Below, piece by piece: positions 1 through 7,797 of a stretch of DNA of 64,000 nucleotides. The position numbers and the translations under genes were made by a program. Positions within the stretch are counted from its first letter, which is position 1. Every line of letters begins with the position of its first letter. The notes under the pieces were generated by a model. That model searched no databases. It had not been told where the DNA came from and saw only the letters and a list, made by a program, of their open reading frames with translations. Origin of the DNA: Cognatishimia sp. 1_MG-2023 (lineage in GTDB: Bacteria; Pseudomonadota; Alphaproteobacteria; Rhodobacterales; Rhodobacteraceae); assembly GCF_030548175.1 (NCBI RefSeq), contig NZ_JAUORX010000001.1, positions 558,001 to 622,000 of the forward strand. The letters are read 5' to 3'.

Positions 1-47
1 ACCGGCCAGCAGAAGCGGCCATTCACGTCCAGATATTGGAGCAGGTC

Positions 48-245
48 ATGGCAATCGTTTTATTCTTATTTGGTAGCGTTCTCGGTCTCTTTGGAGCCAT
101 CCTCCAGCTGTCCCTTGGGGTCGGTGGTTTCGGCGCGGCGCTTCAAACGTATTTGATGATTTCTCTCGGCCTGCCAGTTGTCACTCTCTTGGCAACATTT
201 CTTCGCTTCCGCAGCGAAGGTAAACACACTTCACAGTTTTCCTAA
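48..245 (+). CDS. small hydrophobic membrane protein, unknown function
   Basis: A 65-residue protein with two predicted membrane segments (about residues 2-24 and 30-53) and a short polar, basic tail. The ATG at 48 is preceded by GGAG at suitable spacing, so I use it. The same frame stays open to the left edge of the window, so this could also be the 3' end of a longer gene. I recognise no family. A strong terminator hairpin follows about 50 bases downstream. Confidence 0.5.
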   Translation: MAIVLFLFGSVLGLFGAILQLSLGVGGFGAALQTYLMISLGLPVVTLLATFLRFRSEGKHTSQFS

Positions 246-291
246 GGGGCGCGCGGGGGGCATTTTTCGCAGCCTTATAGCGCCTTAACAG

Positions 292-340
292 AACACCCGG
301 AATCGATACATCCCTCCATCGATTTCCGGGTGTTTTTGTT
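292..340 (+). terminator. Rho-independent terminator after the small membrane protein
   Basis: A GC-rich hairpin has a left arm at 292-307 and a right arm at 318-334. Both contain ATCGAT and an ACACCCGG/CCGGGTGT core. A T-rich run follows to about 345. This fits an intrinsic terminator on the plus strand. Confidence 0.8.
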
Positions 341-348
341 TTTTTGTG

Positions 349-396
349 GGCCCCTACGGGGCCGTGCCTCCGGCGGAGGTATTTGGATCAAGAAAA
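349..396. repeat. GC hairpins plus TATTTGGATCAAGAAAA-type tail
   Basis: Two tight hairpins, GGCCCC-TAC-GGGGCC (349-363) and CCTCC-GGC-GGAGG (367-379), are followed by TATTTGGATCAAGAAAAA. From general knowledge, elements of the form CTCCGGCGGAGGTATTT are very frequent between genes in Rhodobacterales. I see only this copy in the window. The rest of the 246-458 interval shows no gene. Confidence 0.45.
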
Positions 397-458
397 AGCA
401 TTAATGTGCTGTATTGACGTGGATTTTACGCGAATAGGTCCGGCAGCATAGATGACGC

Positions 459-887
459 TTATCCGCGCAGCACCCAGTTCAGGATGGCTGGTGTTGGCAT
501 GACGCCGGCTTGGCGTGATTTTTCGCGGCCGCCTTGGAAATGCGCCAAAAGCGGAATGCCTTTGATCCGGTAGGTTTGGCTGGCCTTTGGGTATTCTTCG
601 GTGTTGAGTTTCACCAAACGCGCCTTGCCTTTTAGGGTGCCGGAGGCTGCTTGAAATTGGGGGCCCATTTGACGGCATGGCCCGCACCACGGCGCCCAGA
701 AATCCACGATCAGAGGCACGTCATCGTTGCGGGCGGCTTTTTGCAGGGTGGCATAGTCAATTTCAGTGACCTTTCCCGTAATCAGACGCGCGCCGCAGGT
801 GCCGCATTTGGCGGTGTCATCTAGGCGTTCTTCGGGAACCCGATTGACCTGTCCGCAGTCCAAGCATGTAAGTTTCTTTCCCGCCAT
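459..887 (-). CDS. trxC: thioredoxin with N-terminal zinc ribbon (TrxC type)
   Basis: Cytosolic protein-disulfide reductase of the thioredoxin-2 family. The 142-residue product has two CxxC pairs near the N-terminus (C8/C11 and C28/C31), the zinc-binding feature that separates TrxC from TrxA. The WCGPC active site follows at residues 67-71 and the cis-proline region (GIP) near residue 111. The frame is open further upstream, but the start at 887 gives the canonical beginning with the zinc ribbon only a few residues in. It appears to be transcribed alone. Confidence 0.9.
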   Translation of the reverse strand: MAGKKLTCLDCGQVNRVPEERLDDTAKCGTCGARLITGKVTEIDYATLQKAARNDDVPLIVDFWAPWCGPCRQMGPQFQAASGTLKGKARLVKLNTEEYPKASQTYRIKGIPLLAHFQGGREKSRQAGVMPTPAILNWVLRG

Positions 888-960
888 TGTCGCCTCGTCT
901 GATTGATGTGGGGCACATATAGGTGATGGGATGGCGGAAAAGAATGTGTTGTGGGTATTG

Positions 961-1359
961 TCACGCAAATTTGCGGTGAATGAGGCCGAGTAGGATGCCG
1001 AAAGTGCCAAATTGCAAGATGGTTGAGACGGCCTCGACACGTACCCATTGCAGGATTGAGGGGGCCGCGTATTTGGCGGGTTCCGCGAGGGATATGTAAG
1101 AGCCGAGGAACAGGCCAAAAGCCACGGCGATGAGGATGCCCTGCCCTAGTTGCACCTCTGGCCCGCGCCAGATGTGGAGTGCGGTGGTCATGATGATGCC
1201 TTGGATAATCATCGCGGCGATGCCCATGGGCATGATGGGTTGATCACGGGTGAAGGTCAGCGCGTCGTAATGGTTTTTGTTAAGCCAAAAGTGCGATCCC
1301 CCCTGCACTGCGAGGGTGATGACCATAAACGCGAGAACGGACAATGTGTGTTTGATCAT
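961..1359 (-). CDS. four-helix integral membrane protein, unknown function
   Basis: A 132-residue hydrophobic protein with about four predicted membrane segments. No catalytic motif or family is recognised with confidence. Its ATG (1359-1357) overlaps the stop of the upstream VOC gene in an ATGA junction, so the two are translationally coupled and probably share the HxlR-controlled promoter. The longer frame to 1377 would start inside the VOC gene and is less likely. Confidence 0.6.
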   Translation of the reverse strand: MIKHTLSVLAFMVITLAVQGGSHFWLNKNHYDALTFTRDQPIMPMGIAAMIIQGIIMTTALHIWRGPEVQLGQGILIAVAFGLFLGSYISLAEPAKYAAPSILQWVRVEAVSTILQFGTFGILLGLIHRKFA

Positions 1360-1703
1360 TGGGCGGCTCGTTTCCACAGAGCGATGGGTGCGCCGCCGGG
1401 ATCGCGCAGGAATGTAGCAGTACCAGCAGGGCCAACGAGGTCTGCGGCGATGAGGGTTGCGCCGTTGGATGTGGCCTTGGCGGTTTCAACGGCGAGGTCA
1501 TCCACTTCGATATACGGCACCCAGCCAGCCACGCCGTCCATCGCATCGCATGTCGCAGCAAAGGGCATTTCAGCGCTGCCTGCGGTTTGGAAGGTCATGG
1601 GGCCGATGTCTTGCTGTGCCCAACCGAATGTTTTGGACAAGAAACTTTCTGTTTCGCGGCGCGCGGGACCGATGTTGTCAAACCATACAAAGGGGGATGG
1701 CAT
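1356..1703 (-). CDS. VOC-family (glyoxalase/bleomycin-resistance fold) protein
   Basis: A 115-residue single-domain protein of the vicinal-oxygen-chelate superfamily. It begins MPSPFVWFD, and its C-terminal half has the typical DPGGAPIALWK strand (ending near residue 110) seen in this fold. Substrate is unknown. The frame is open to 1733, but the internal ATG at 1703 starts directly at the conserved first strand. The upstream segment also overlaps a palindromic operator at 1714-1740, which supports the shorter form. It is divergent from the HxlR regulator and coupled to the downstream membrane protein. Confidence 0.75.
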   Translation of the reverse strand: MPSPFVWFDNIGPARRETESFLSKTFGWAQQDIGPMTFQTAGSAEMPFAATCDAMDGVAGWVPYIEVDDLAVETAKATSNGATLIAADLVGPAGTATFLRDPGGAPIALWKRAAQ

Positions 1704-1713
1704 GGGGTTCTCC

Positions 1714-1740
1714 AATTCACTTTTATTTTGCAAGTGAATT
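1714..1740. promoter_or_regulatory. palindromic operator, site 1, in the VOC/HxlR divergent promoter
   Basis: Perfect 9-base arms AATTCACTT (1714-1722) and AAGTGAATT (1732-1740) flank a 9-base spacer. A second, less perfect copy with nearly the same spacer lies at 1755-1775. Placement between divergent genes suggests binding by the HxlR-family protein encoded next to it. Confidence 0.6.
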
Positions 1741-1754
1741 ACAGGTAGCGCGAG

Positions 1755-1775
1755 TCGCTTTTAATTTGCAAGTCA
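1755..1775. promoter_or_regulatory. operator site 2 (imperfect copy of site 1)
   Basis: TCGCTT (1755-1760), a TTAATTTGC spacer and AAGTCA (1770-1775) mirror the inner part of site 1. The offset between the two sites is 37 bases. It lies about 25 bases upstream of the regulator start, a position suited to autoregulation. Confidence 0.5.
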
Positions 1776-1799
1776 TTTTCTGCGCCCTACATTAAGGAC

Positions 1800-2249
1800 A
1801 TGAAAACGACTGACTCTCTTTGGCAAGGATGCCCGGTGCGTTATGCGGCTGGGATTTTTGGGGACAAATGGTGCTTTGTTCTGCTGCGCGATGTGTTGCT
1901 GCATGGCAAACGCTATTACGGTGATTTCCTGGGTTCAGAGGAAGGTATTTCAACGAACATCCTAGCTAACCGATTGGCACAGCTAGAGAAATCAGAGATG
2001 TTGACACGGCATGTTGATCCAGTGAAACGCAGTCGAGTCTATTACCTGCCCACCCGAAAGGCGCGGGATTTGCTGCCTGCGTTTTTGGGGCTGATGATGT
2101 GGTCGGTGCAGCACGATCCTGCGACGGAATCACCACCAAGTTTTGCCAAAGCCATGACCGAAGACCCCGCTGGGGCCGTGGCCTGGTATGAGGCGAATAT
2201 TGACAAGGTGAATGCCACTCTGGTGGACGCCTCTCCAAAATCGTTGTGA
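1800..2249 (+). CDS. HxlR-family winged-helix transcriptional regulator
   Basis: A 149-residue DNA-binding protein of the HxlR/MarR-like class. It has the family hallmark CPVRYAAGIFGDKW at residues 11-24. The recognition region with GISTNILANRLAQLE follows at about residues 50-64, then a wing with SRVYYLPT. HxlR proteins usually respond to aldehydes, quinones or redox signals. Here the likely targets are itself and the divergent VOC/membrane-protein pair, through the two operators at 1714-1775. Confidence 0.85.
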   Translation: MKTTDSLWQGCPVRYAAGIFGDKWCFVLLRDVLLHGKRYYGDFLGSEEGISTNILANRLAQLEKSEMLTRHVDPVKRSRVYYLPTRKARDLLPAFLGLMMWSVQHDPATESPPSFAKAMTEDPAGAVAWYEANIDKVNATLVDASPKSL

Positions 2250-2322
2250 TTCCGCGATGCTGTCTGGACCTATTGGGGGCAGCCGTTTAGGATAACCGCT
2301 GGTTTTGGGGGACGTGTCTGGA

Positions 2323-2952
2323 ATGCCAGAGGACAATGCGGGCGGTAAAAAGCTAAGTCGGATTCAATTGCGTAATCGCAAATTGATCATGGACGCGGCC
2401 TTGGATGTGTTTTCCAAGGACGGCTTTCGTGGGTCTACATTGGATCAGATCGCGGCGACCTCGGGTCTGTCCAAGCCAAATATTTTGTATTATTTTGACG
2501 GCAAAGAGGACATCTATGTCACTTTGCTAAATCGGTTGATCCACGATTGGTTGGCCCCGTTGGATTCCATGAACCCGGACGGTGATCCGCTGCAAGAAAT
2601 CATGGCCTATATCGAGCGTAAGATCGAAATGATGCGGGATATGCCACGAGAAAGCCGGTTGTTTGCGAATGAAATCATTCAAGGCGCTCCTCGGATGAAG
2701 GCGCATTTGGAAAGCGGTGTGAAGCCGTTGTTTGATCGTAAGGTTGCTTTGATCCAGCAGTGGATTGATGCGGGCAAGATTGCGGATGTGGACCCTCGGC
2801 ATCTGGTGATTTCGATCTGGGCGACAACGCAGCATTATGCGGATTTTGACACGCAGGTGCAGGTGTTGATGGGGCGTGATCCAGCGGTTGCCGAGGATGC
2901 GCGGAGCTTTTTGGTGGATATGTTCACCAAGACCCTGACGCCAGCCTCGTGA
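2323..2952 (+). CDS. TetR-family regulator, RutR-like
   Basis: A 209-residue TetR protein. The N-terminal helix-turn-helix includes FSKDGFRGSTLDQIA and GLSKPNILYYF. The C-terminal ligand domain resembles the RutR/YcdC subgroup (RESRLFANEI and the WIDAGKI region). RutR proteins sense uracil or related compounds. No pyrimidine-catabolic genes are adjacent, so the effector is unknown. I chose the ATG at 2323 over a TTG at 2305. It is convergent with the aminotransferase, with stops about 16 bases apart. Confidence 0.8.
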   Translation: MPEDNAGGKKLSRIQLRNRKLIMDAALDVFSKDGFRGSTLDQIAATSGLSKPNILYYFDGKEDIYVTLLNRLIHDWLAPLDSMNPDGDPLQEIMAYIERKIEMMRDMPRESRLFANEIIQGAPRMKAHLESGVKPLFDRKVALIQQWIDAGKIADVDPRHLVISIWATTQHYADFDTQVQVLMGRDPAVAEDARSFLVDMFTKTLTPAS

Positions 2953-2967
2953 CTGTGACTCAGCGCG

Positions 2968-4287
2968 TTAAAGCGCTGTGTCGACTGCTTTTTTCAGACC
3001 ATCCACGATAAGATCAATATGTGCGTCTTCCATGATGAATGGCGGGGCGAGTAAGATATGTGCGCCACGCACGCCATCTATGGTGCCGCCCATTGGGTAG
3101 CACATCAGGCCCGCTTCGAATGCGGCGGCTTTGATCTTACCGGCGACGTTCGCGGATGGATCGAAGGGGGTCTTTGTCTCGCGGTCTTGGACGATCTCGA
3201 TCCCCATAAAGAGGCCCCTGCCCCGAATGTCGCCGATGTAGGGGTGCTGGCCAAACGTTGTGTTTAGCGCCTCGGTCAATTTGTCCCCTAGGGGTGCAAC
3301 GCGTTCGGCGATGCCGTCATCGGTGAGGCGTTTGAGCACGGCCAGCGCACCAGCGGCGGCGGCTGGGTGGCCCATGTAGGTGTGACCATGTTGGAAGAAC
3401 CCGCTGCCATCCCGGATGGTGTCGTGGATTTTGGCGGTGCACATCATGGCCCCGATGGGCTGGTAGCCCGCGCCGAGACCTTTGGCGATGGCGCAGATAT
3501 CGGGGCTGATACCGTCTTGTTCAGAGGCAAATAGCGTGCCGGTGCGGCCCATACCACACATGACTTCGTCTAGGATCAAAAGAACGCCGTGGGCGTCGCA
3601 GATTTCGCGGATGCGTTTGAAATAGCCCTCGACGGGTGGTGTCGCGCCAGATGTCGCGCCAACGACTGGCTCGGCGATAAAGGCCATGACGTTTTCTGCG
3701 CCGAGTTCGTTGATCTGGTCGTCAAGCTCGTTTGCGATACGTTGGCCGTATTCAAAGGCGGTCTCGGTCGCCAGTTGATCGCGATAGGTGTAGCAGGCGG
3801 AAATGTGGTGGGATTCCATCAGGAGCGGATCATAGGGATCGCGGCGCCATTGGTTGCCCCCTGCCGCAAGAGCGCCAAGGGTGTTGCCGTGATAGCTTTG
3901 TTTACGGGCGATGATGTGGCGACGCTTGGGTTGGTCGATTTCCAGGAAATACTGACGCGCAAGTTTCAATGCGCTTTCGACGGCTTCAGAGCCGCCAGAC
4001 ACGAGGTAGACGCGATCTAGGCCCTTGGGGGCGTGGGCGATCAGCGTGTCTGCCAGTTCTTCGGCAGGGTCTGATGTGAAAAATCCGGTGTGGGCAAATG
4101 CCAATTTATCAAGCTGCGCTTTGATCGCTTCGGTGACTTTGGCGTCAGAGTGGCCAAGGCAGGACACGGCTGCGCCACCAATGCTGTCAAAGTAGGATTT
4201 GCCGTTGGTGTCGATCAGAAACGGTCCGTCACCATGAGAGACTGTTGGCAAAGATTGGCGGGAATGACGTGGGAAGATATGGCTCAT
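2968..4287 (-). CDS. class III PLP-dependent aminotransferase
   Basis: A 439-residue fold-type I aminotransferase of the omega-amino-acid/aspartate-aminotransferase family. Visible are the SGGSEAVESALKLAR cofactor loop (near residue 97), LILDEVMCGMGRTG with the conserved Asp, and AIAKGLGAG carrying the Schiff-base Lys. Its ATG overlaps the stop of the upstream BKACE gene (ATGA), so the two enzymes are coupled. Together they suggest catabolism of an amino acid whose keto product is cleaved by the BKACE enzyme. The exact substrate cannot be read from sequence. Confidence 0.85.
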   Translation of the reverse strand: MSHIFPRHSRQSLPTVSHGDGPFLIDTNGKSYFDSIGGAAVSCLGHSDAKVTEAIKAQLDKLAFAHTGFFTSDPAEELADTLIAHAPKGLDRVYLVSGGSEAVESALKLARQYFLEIDQPKRRHIIARKQSYHGNTLGALAAGGNQWRRDPYDPLLMESHHISACYTYRDQLATETAFEYGQRIANELDDQINELGAENVMAFIAEPVVGATSGATPPVEGYFKRIREICDAHGVLLILDEVMCGMGRTGTLFASEQDGISPDICAIAKGLGAGYQPIGAMMCTAKIHDTIRDGSGFFQHGHTYMGHPAAAAGALAVLKRLTDDGIAERVAPLGDKLTEALNTTFGQHPYIGDIRGRGLFMGIEIVQDRETKTPFDPSANVAGKIKAAAFEAGLMCYPMGGTIDGVRGAHILLAPPFIMEDAHIDLIVDGLKKAVDTAL

Positions 4288-5126
4288 GGTGTGGAGACCT
4301 CTCTGAGCAGCGGGCGGCCCATCTGGTGGGCAAGCGAAACGACATAGGCGATATTGGCGGCATTGCTTGCCGCGTGTTTGCCGTCTGGGCCGAATAGATT
4401 GTTTTCAAAGCCAATGCGCACATTGCCGCCAGCCCAAAGTGCGACTTCGGCGACATCCAGTTCGTGTGGACCAAAGGCGCAGATTGTCCAATCGGGAAAA
4501 TCCCGGCCTAGGGCGGTTAGGAACCCCGAGAGTTCTTGGGGTTGGGCGTGGCGTGGCGGATGATAAGCGCCGAACACCATGAGAACGTCGCGCATATGTT
4601 CGGGCACGGTGCCATTATCAAGCCAGCGGCGTAGGCGTTTTAGGTCATCGTGATCATATAGGATGTGCTGCACCTGTGTGCCGGACTGCTGCGCCTGCGC
4701 GTAAACAGAGGCGGCGCGTTTGCGATCGCGGTTGATCTCGCGGATCGAAATACTGGCCGCCGCTGGGTTAAGCGCCCTCAGTGTTGCGAGCTGGGTTTTG
4801 ACGTCAAATATCCCGGCGGATTCCGTTGTTATTTGTACTGTCATCAATGGGGCAGCCTCGGCGACGGCTGCTATGGTTTCGGCATAGAGACCCGCGTCTA
4901 TGGAATGTGCACCGTTTTCATCCCGTACATGAAGATGGATTTCGTCGGCCCCTGCTCGGTAACAGGCATCCGCGGTTGCAACAATTTCTGGAATCGTCAT
5001 CGGCAGGTGTGGATGATCGGATTTATTACGACGCGCACCATTCGGAGCCACTGTGATCTTTGCGGGGCGTCGATCTTGAGGGCCGCGCAATTCGATAGCG
5101 CTGAGTGGCGAGTAATAGTGAGACAT
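4284..5126 (-). CDS. BKACE-family beta-keto acid cleavage enzyme (DUF849)
   Basis: A 280-residue TIM-barrel enzyme of the beta-keto acid cleavage family, whose founding member cleaves 3-keto-5-aminohexanoate with acetyl-CoA. Conserved features are KITVAPNGARR near the N-terminus and EIHLHVRDENGAH with the HxH metal ligands. IREINRDR and GFENNLFGPDG follow. The start at 5126 (MSHYY) gives a normal N-terminus; the upstream extension to 5162 would overlap the first RpiR operator. It is the first gene of a two-gene operon with the aminotransferase and is divergent from an RpiR regulator. Confidence 0.85.
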   Translation of the reverse strand: MSHYYSPLSAIELRGPQDRRPAKITVAPNGARRNKSDHPHLPMTIPEIVATADACYRAGADEIHLHVRDENGAHSIDAGLYAETIAAVAEAAPLMTVQITTESAGIFDVKTQLATLRALNPAAASISIREINRDRKRAASVYAQAQQSGTQVQHILYDHDDLKRLRRWLDNGTVPEHMRDVLMVFGAYHPPRHAQPQELSGFLTALGRDFPDWTICAFGPHELDVAEVALWAGGNVRIGFENNLFGPDGKHAASNAANIAYVVSLAHQMGRPLLREVSTP

Positions 5127-5164
5127 AGTTATTCCGATTTGGGCACGCGTGGCCGTCTGCATTC

Positions 5165-5180
5165 TGAAACAAATGTTTCA
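5165..5180. promoter_or_regulatory. RpiR-type operator, site 1
   Basis: TGAAAC-AAAT-GTTTCA is an inverted repeat in the divergent promoter between the BKACE gene and the RpiR gene. Its second copy starts exactly 40 bases downstream, so both sites would lie on the same face of the helix. Confidence 0.55.
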
Positions 5181-6111
5181 AACATTGACACGAGGTAAAA
5201 CAGATGGAACATTTGTGTCAAGTGAAAGGATTCGCCATTTGGACGCACGTGTAGACATCAGCTTGGAAGATCGAATTGCCGAGGCATATTCGAATTTAAG
5301 CGCAAAATTGAAGGATGCCGCAGATTATGTGGTCGCCCATCAAATGGATGTGGCTACACGGTCTTTGCGCGCAGTGTCTGCTGAAAGTGGTGTTTCGCCG
5401 GCTTCGCTGTCTCGTTTGGCGCGAACATTGGGTTTTGACAGTTACGAGGCCATGCGGGAGCTTTGCCGCCGAACTTTGGCTGGGCGGAATGTGTCGCTGT
5501 CAGAGCGTGCGGCAATGTTGAAAGACACCGGAGACGGCGTTCCGCATATTCTTGACCGTCAAGCGCAGGCTTGCGTGGATAACATTACGGATATGGCGGC
5601 GCGCCTAGATCGTGCGCGATTGCAGCAAGCGGTGCATGCCCTGCAAACCGCCCGACAAGTGGTGCTGTTTGGGGCCTTTGGGTCAACCGGGATTACGGAA
5701 TACCTCGTCTATTTGGCAAATTACTTTAGCAGCCATTGGACTTTGGCTGGGCGCATGGGGTCGTCGCTTGGCGCGGCACTCACGAATACTGGGGAAGAGG
5801 ACGTGCTGTTTATCGTCACCAAATCTCCGTATGCACGGCGCGCGGTTCACGCTGCTGAAATTGCAAAGTCTGCGGGCACGCAGACGATTATCATAACAGA
5901 CAGTCATACGTGCCCAGCGCTGAAATATGCCGATTTTGCGTTTATTGTACCGACAGAAACACCGCAGTTTTTGTCATCTTATGTCGCGACATTGACGTTG
6001 ATCGAAACGATGATCGCTATGTTGGTGGCTCAGTCCGAGGGGGACGCGAGCCAGCGCATTCGTGACGTTGAAAACCAGAACAAACGCCTAGGGGAGTTTT
6101 GGGACGACTAG
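5173..6111 (+). CDS. MurR/RpiR-family regulator (HTH + SIS domain)
   Basis: Transcriptional regulator with an N-terminal RpiR helix-turn-helix (SLEDRIAEAYSNL onward, with ESGVSPASLSRLARTLGF) and a C-terminal SIS sugar-phosphate-binding domain (VVLFGAFGSTG, LFIVTKSPYARRAV). The start is uncertain. In-frame candidates are GTG 5149, ATG 5173, GTG 5215 and TTG 5239. Both operators sit at 5165-5220, and the family N-terminus usually begins about ten residues before SLEDRI, so a start at 5215 or 5239 is quite possible. It probably controls the divergent BKACE/aminotransferase operon. Confidence 0.85.
   Translation: MFQTLTRGKTDGTFVSSERIRHLDARVDISLEDRIAEAYSNLSAKLKDAADYVVAHQMDVATRSLRAVSAESGVSPASLSRLARTLGFDSYEAMRELCRRTLAGRNVSLSERAAMLKDTGDGVPHILDRQAQACVDNITDMAARLDRARLQQAVHALQTARQVVLFGAFGSTGITEYLVYLANYFSSHWTLAGRMGSSLGAALTNTGEEDVLFIVTKSPYARRAVHAAEIAKSAGTQTIIITDSHTCPALKYADFAFIVPTETPQFLSSYVATLTLIETMIAMLVAQSEGDASQRIRDVENQNKRLGEFWDD
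5205..5220. promoter_or_regulatory. RpiR-type operator, site 2
   Basis: TGGAAC-ATTT-GTGTCA closely matches the reverse complement of site 1 and begins 40 bases after it. It lies inside the longest possible regulator frame, which argues for a more internal translation start. Confidence 0.5.
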
Positions 6112-6195
6112 CTAAGCCTGCCATTTAAATCATCATTTTGGGAGAGCATGATGATTTCTACGATTAAAGAAGAAACCGCATTTGCGGCTGTTGGC

Positions 6196-6936
6196 TTATT
6201 CCAGCAGCCTGAGATTGCTTGCGCCGCCATCCAACGCGATGGTTTGGCCAGAGAGAAAGCTGGCATCTTGGGAGGCCAGCATAGTGACAAAGCGTGCGAC
6301 CTCTTCGAGTTCGGCGACGCGATGCGCGGGCGTGGACTTTACCCAATAGTCGCGGGTTTTGGCGTTTGGCGTCATCCCCCCATCGACCGCGCCGGGCGCG
6401 ACGGCGTTTACGCGGATGCGATGTTGGGACAGTTCGACCGCCATGGCACGCACAAGCGCGCCGATAGCAGCCTTGGAGATCGCATAGGCAGTGCGATTTG
6501 GAACGCCGATTTGGCCATGGATGGAGGTCAGAAACACGATGCGCCCTCCCTTTTCTAACATGCGCTCTGACGCGGCTTGGGCAACGCGGAACGCCCCCAA
6601 GAGGTTCACATCAAGATGGTCTTGTATGTCTTGGTCAGACAATTCTAGGAATGCGCCGGGACGCAGGAAACCTGCGGCGACGATCAATGTCTCAACTTGG
6701 GCACCAAGGGCATCGACCTCGGCAAAAGCTGCGCGCACGCTAGATGGCGCGGAAAGGTCGACCTCGATGAACCCTGCTTTGTCGGTGCTGGGCGCAGTTC
6801 GGTCGAGCACGATGACTGTGCGGCCTTGTTCAAGGAATTGCTGGACAATGGCAGATCCGATTTCGCCAGCACCACCGACGACAAGAGTTAAAGCTGTCAC
6901 CGTGGATGATGCATTTTTAGTCGAGGAAACCAGCAT
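6196..6936 (-). CDS. SDR-family NAD(P)-dependent oxidoreductase
   Basis: A 246-residue classical short-chain dehydrogenase. The Rossmann motif GGAGEIG is at about residues 21-27. A catalytic Ser lies in FLTSIHGQ, with YAISK as the Tyr/Lys pair. RIRVNAVAPGAVDGGM and the C-terminal LSGQTIALDGG are both typical. Substrate is unknown. It is divergent from a GntR regulator across an 87-base promoter with a 9-base inverted repeat, which suggests control by that regulator. Confidence 0.85.
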   Translation of the reverse strand: MLVSSTKNASSTVTALTLVVGGAGEIGSAIVQQFLEQGRTVIVLDRTAPSTDKAGFIEVDLSAPSSVRAAFAEVDALGAQVETLIVAAGFLRPGAFLELSDQDIQDHLDVNLLGAFRVAQAASERMLEKGGRIVFLTSIHGQIGVPNRTAYAISKAAIGALVRAMAVELSQHRIRVNAVAPGAVDGGMTPNAKTRDYWVKSTPAHRVAELEEVARFVTMLASQDASFLSGQTIALDGGASNLRLLE

Positions 6937-6948
6937 GACGCGCTCCGA

Positions 6949-6998
6949 ATCATATTATGACATTTTCTTTTTGCATTTATAGACTAGATTAATATGAT
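6949..6998. promoter_or_regulatory. inverted repeat in the SDR/GntR divergent promoter
   Basis: Perfect 9-base arms ATCATATTA (6949-6957) and TAATATGAT (6990-6998) lie 41 bases apart, start to start, between the two divergent genes. They are candidate operator half-sites for the adjacent GntR protein or part of paired promoters. Confidence 0.5.
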
Positions 6999-7023
6999 CA
7001 ACTGCAGAATCATAAGGTGATAC

Positions 7024-7731
7024 ATGCAACAGACATCTATTTCAGTCGTAGCTGACCTGGCCGACAAATTGCGCAGGGATATTTCCTTGGGGATTTTGCA
7101 GCCCGGTGAACGGCTGAGCATCGAGGCGCTTAAACGTGCCCATGGCGTGTCGCACCCTTCTGTGCGCGAAGCGTTGTCACTGTTGCTGGGTGAAGGCTAT
7201 GTGTTTCTTGAAGAGCAAAAAGGCTTTCGCGTTTTGGAAAGCTCTGTTGATGAGCAGCGCGATATTTCGCGTGTTCGGGCAGAATTAGAGGCCGTTGCGA
7301 TTGGGTGGTCTATTGCACATTCCACACGCGGATGGCGCGCGCAGGTTGTTGCGACGCATTACGCGTTAACCGAAGCCGAAGCGCTTTTGGAGCAAGATGC
7401 GCGCAAACATGTTTTGGAGTGGGACGAGCTGAACCGGGGCTTTCATTTGGCGCTGGCGTCTAACTGCCAATCACCAAAGCTAATATCGCTGATCACAATG
7501 CAATATGATTTAAGTCGTCGTTATCGCTTGATGGCGCACGGTGAATCTGTTTCTCATAATGAGCGTTTGACGTGGCTACAGGCCAGTGCAGACGAACATT
7601 TAAAGCTCCGCGAAGCGGCCCTAACGGGGGACGCAGATACGGCGCAAAACTTATTAAGGTCTCATATTCTAAAGGGCGTAGCCCAGGGTGTGGAACCAAG
7701 ACATGCAGATGAGGGTGTAGTGGCCCTTTGA
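7024..7731 (+). CDS. GntR-family regulator, FCD subfamily
   Basis: A 235-residue regulator. The N-terminal winged helix includes LQPGERLSIEALKRAHGVSHPSVREALSLL (described in two parts: LQPGERLSIEALK, then SHPSVREALSLL). An FCD-type all-helical effector domain follows. FCD regulators commonly sense organic acids. It is divergent from the SDR gene and directly upstream of the TAXI-TRAP genes, so one or both may be its targets. The ATG at 7024 lies a few bases after AAGGTG. Confidence 0.85.
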   Translation: MQQTSISVVADLADKLRRDISLGILQPGERLSIEALKRAHGVSHPSVREALSLLLGEGYVFLEEQKGFRVLESSVDEQRDISRVRAELEAVAIGWSIAHSTRGWRAQVVATHYALTEAEALLEQDARKHVLEWDELNRGFHLALASNCQSPKLISLITMQYDLSRRYRLMAHGESVSHNERLTWLQASADEHLKLREAALTGDADTAQNLLRSHILKGVAQGVEPRHADEGVVAL

Positions 7732-7797
7732 TGGCGAACCAAGTTTGGCGAACTACGTCAACACTCACGAAAATACCAATGGAAGAGGAAATTCGGT

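Noticed and set aside
53-245. Possible 3' end of a longer gene entering from the left edge
   Set aside because: The frame is open to the edge, but a well-spaced GGAG before ATG 48 and a membrane-type N-terminus fit an independent small gene; undecidable without upstream sequence.
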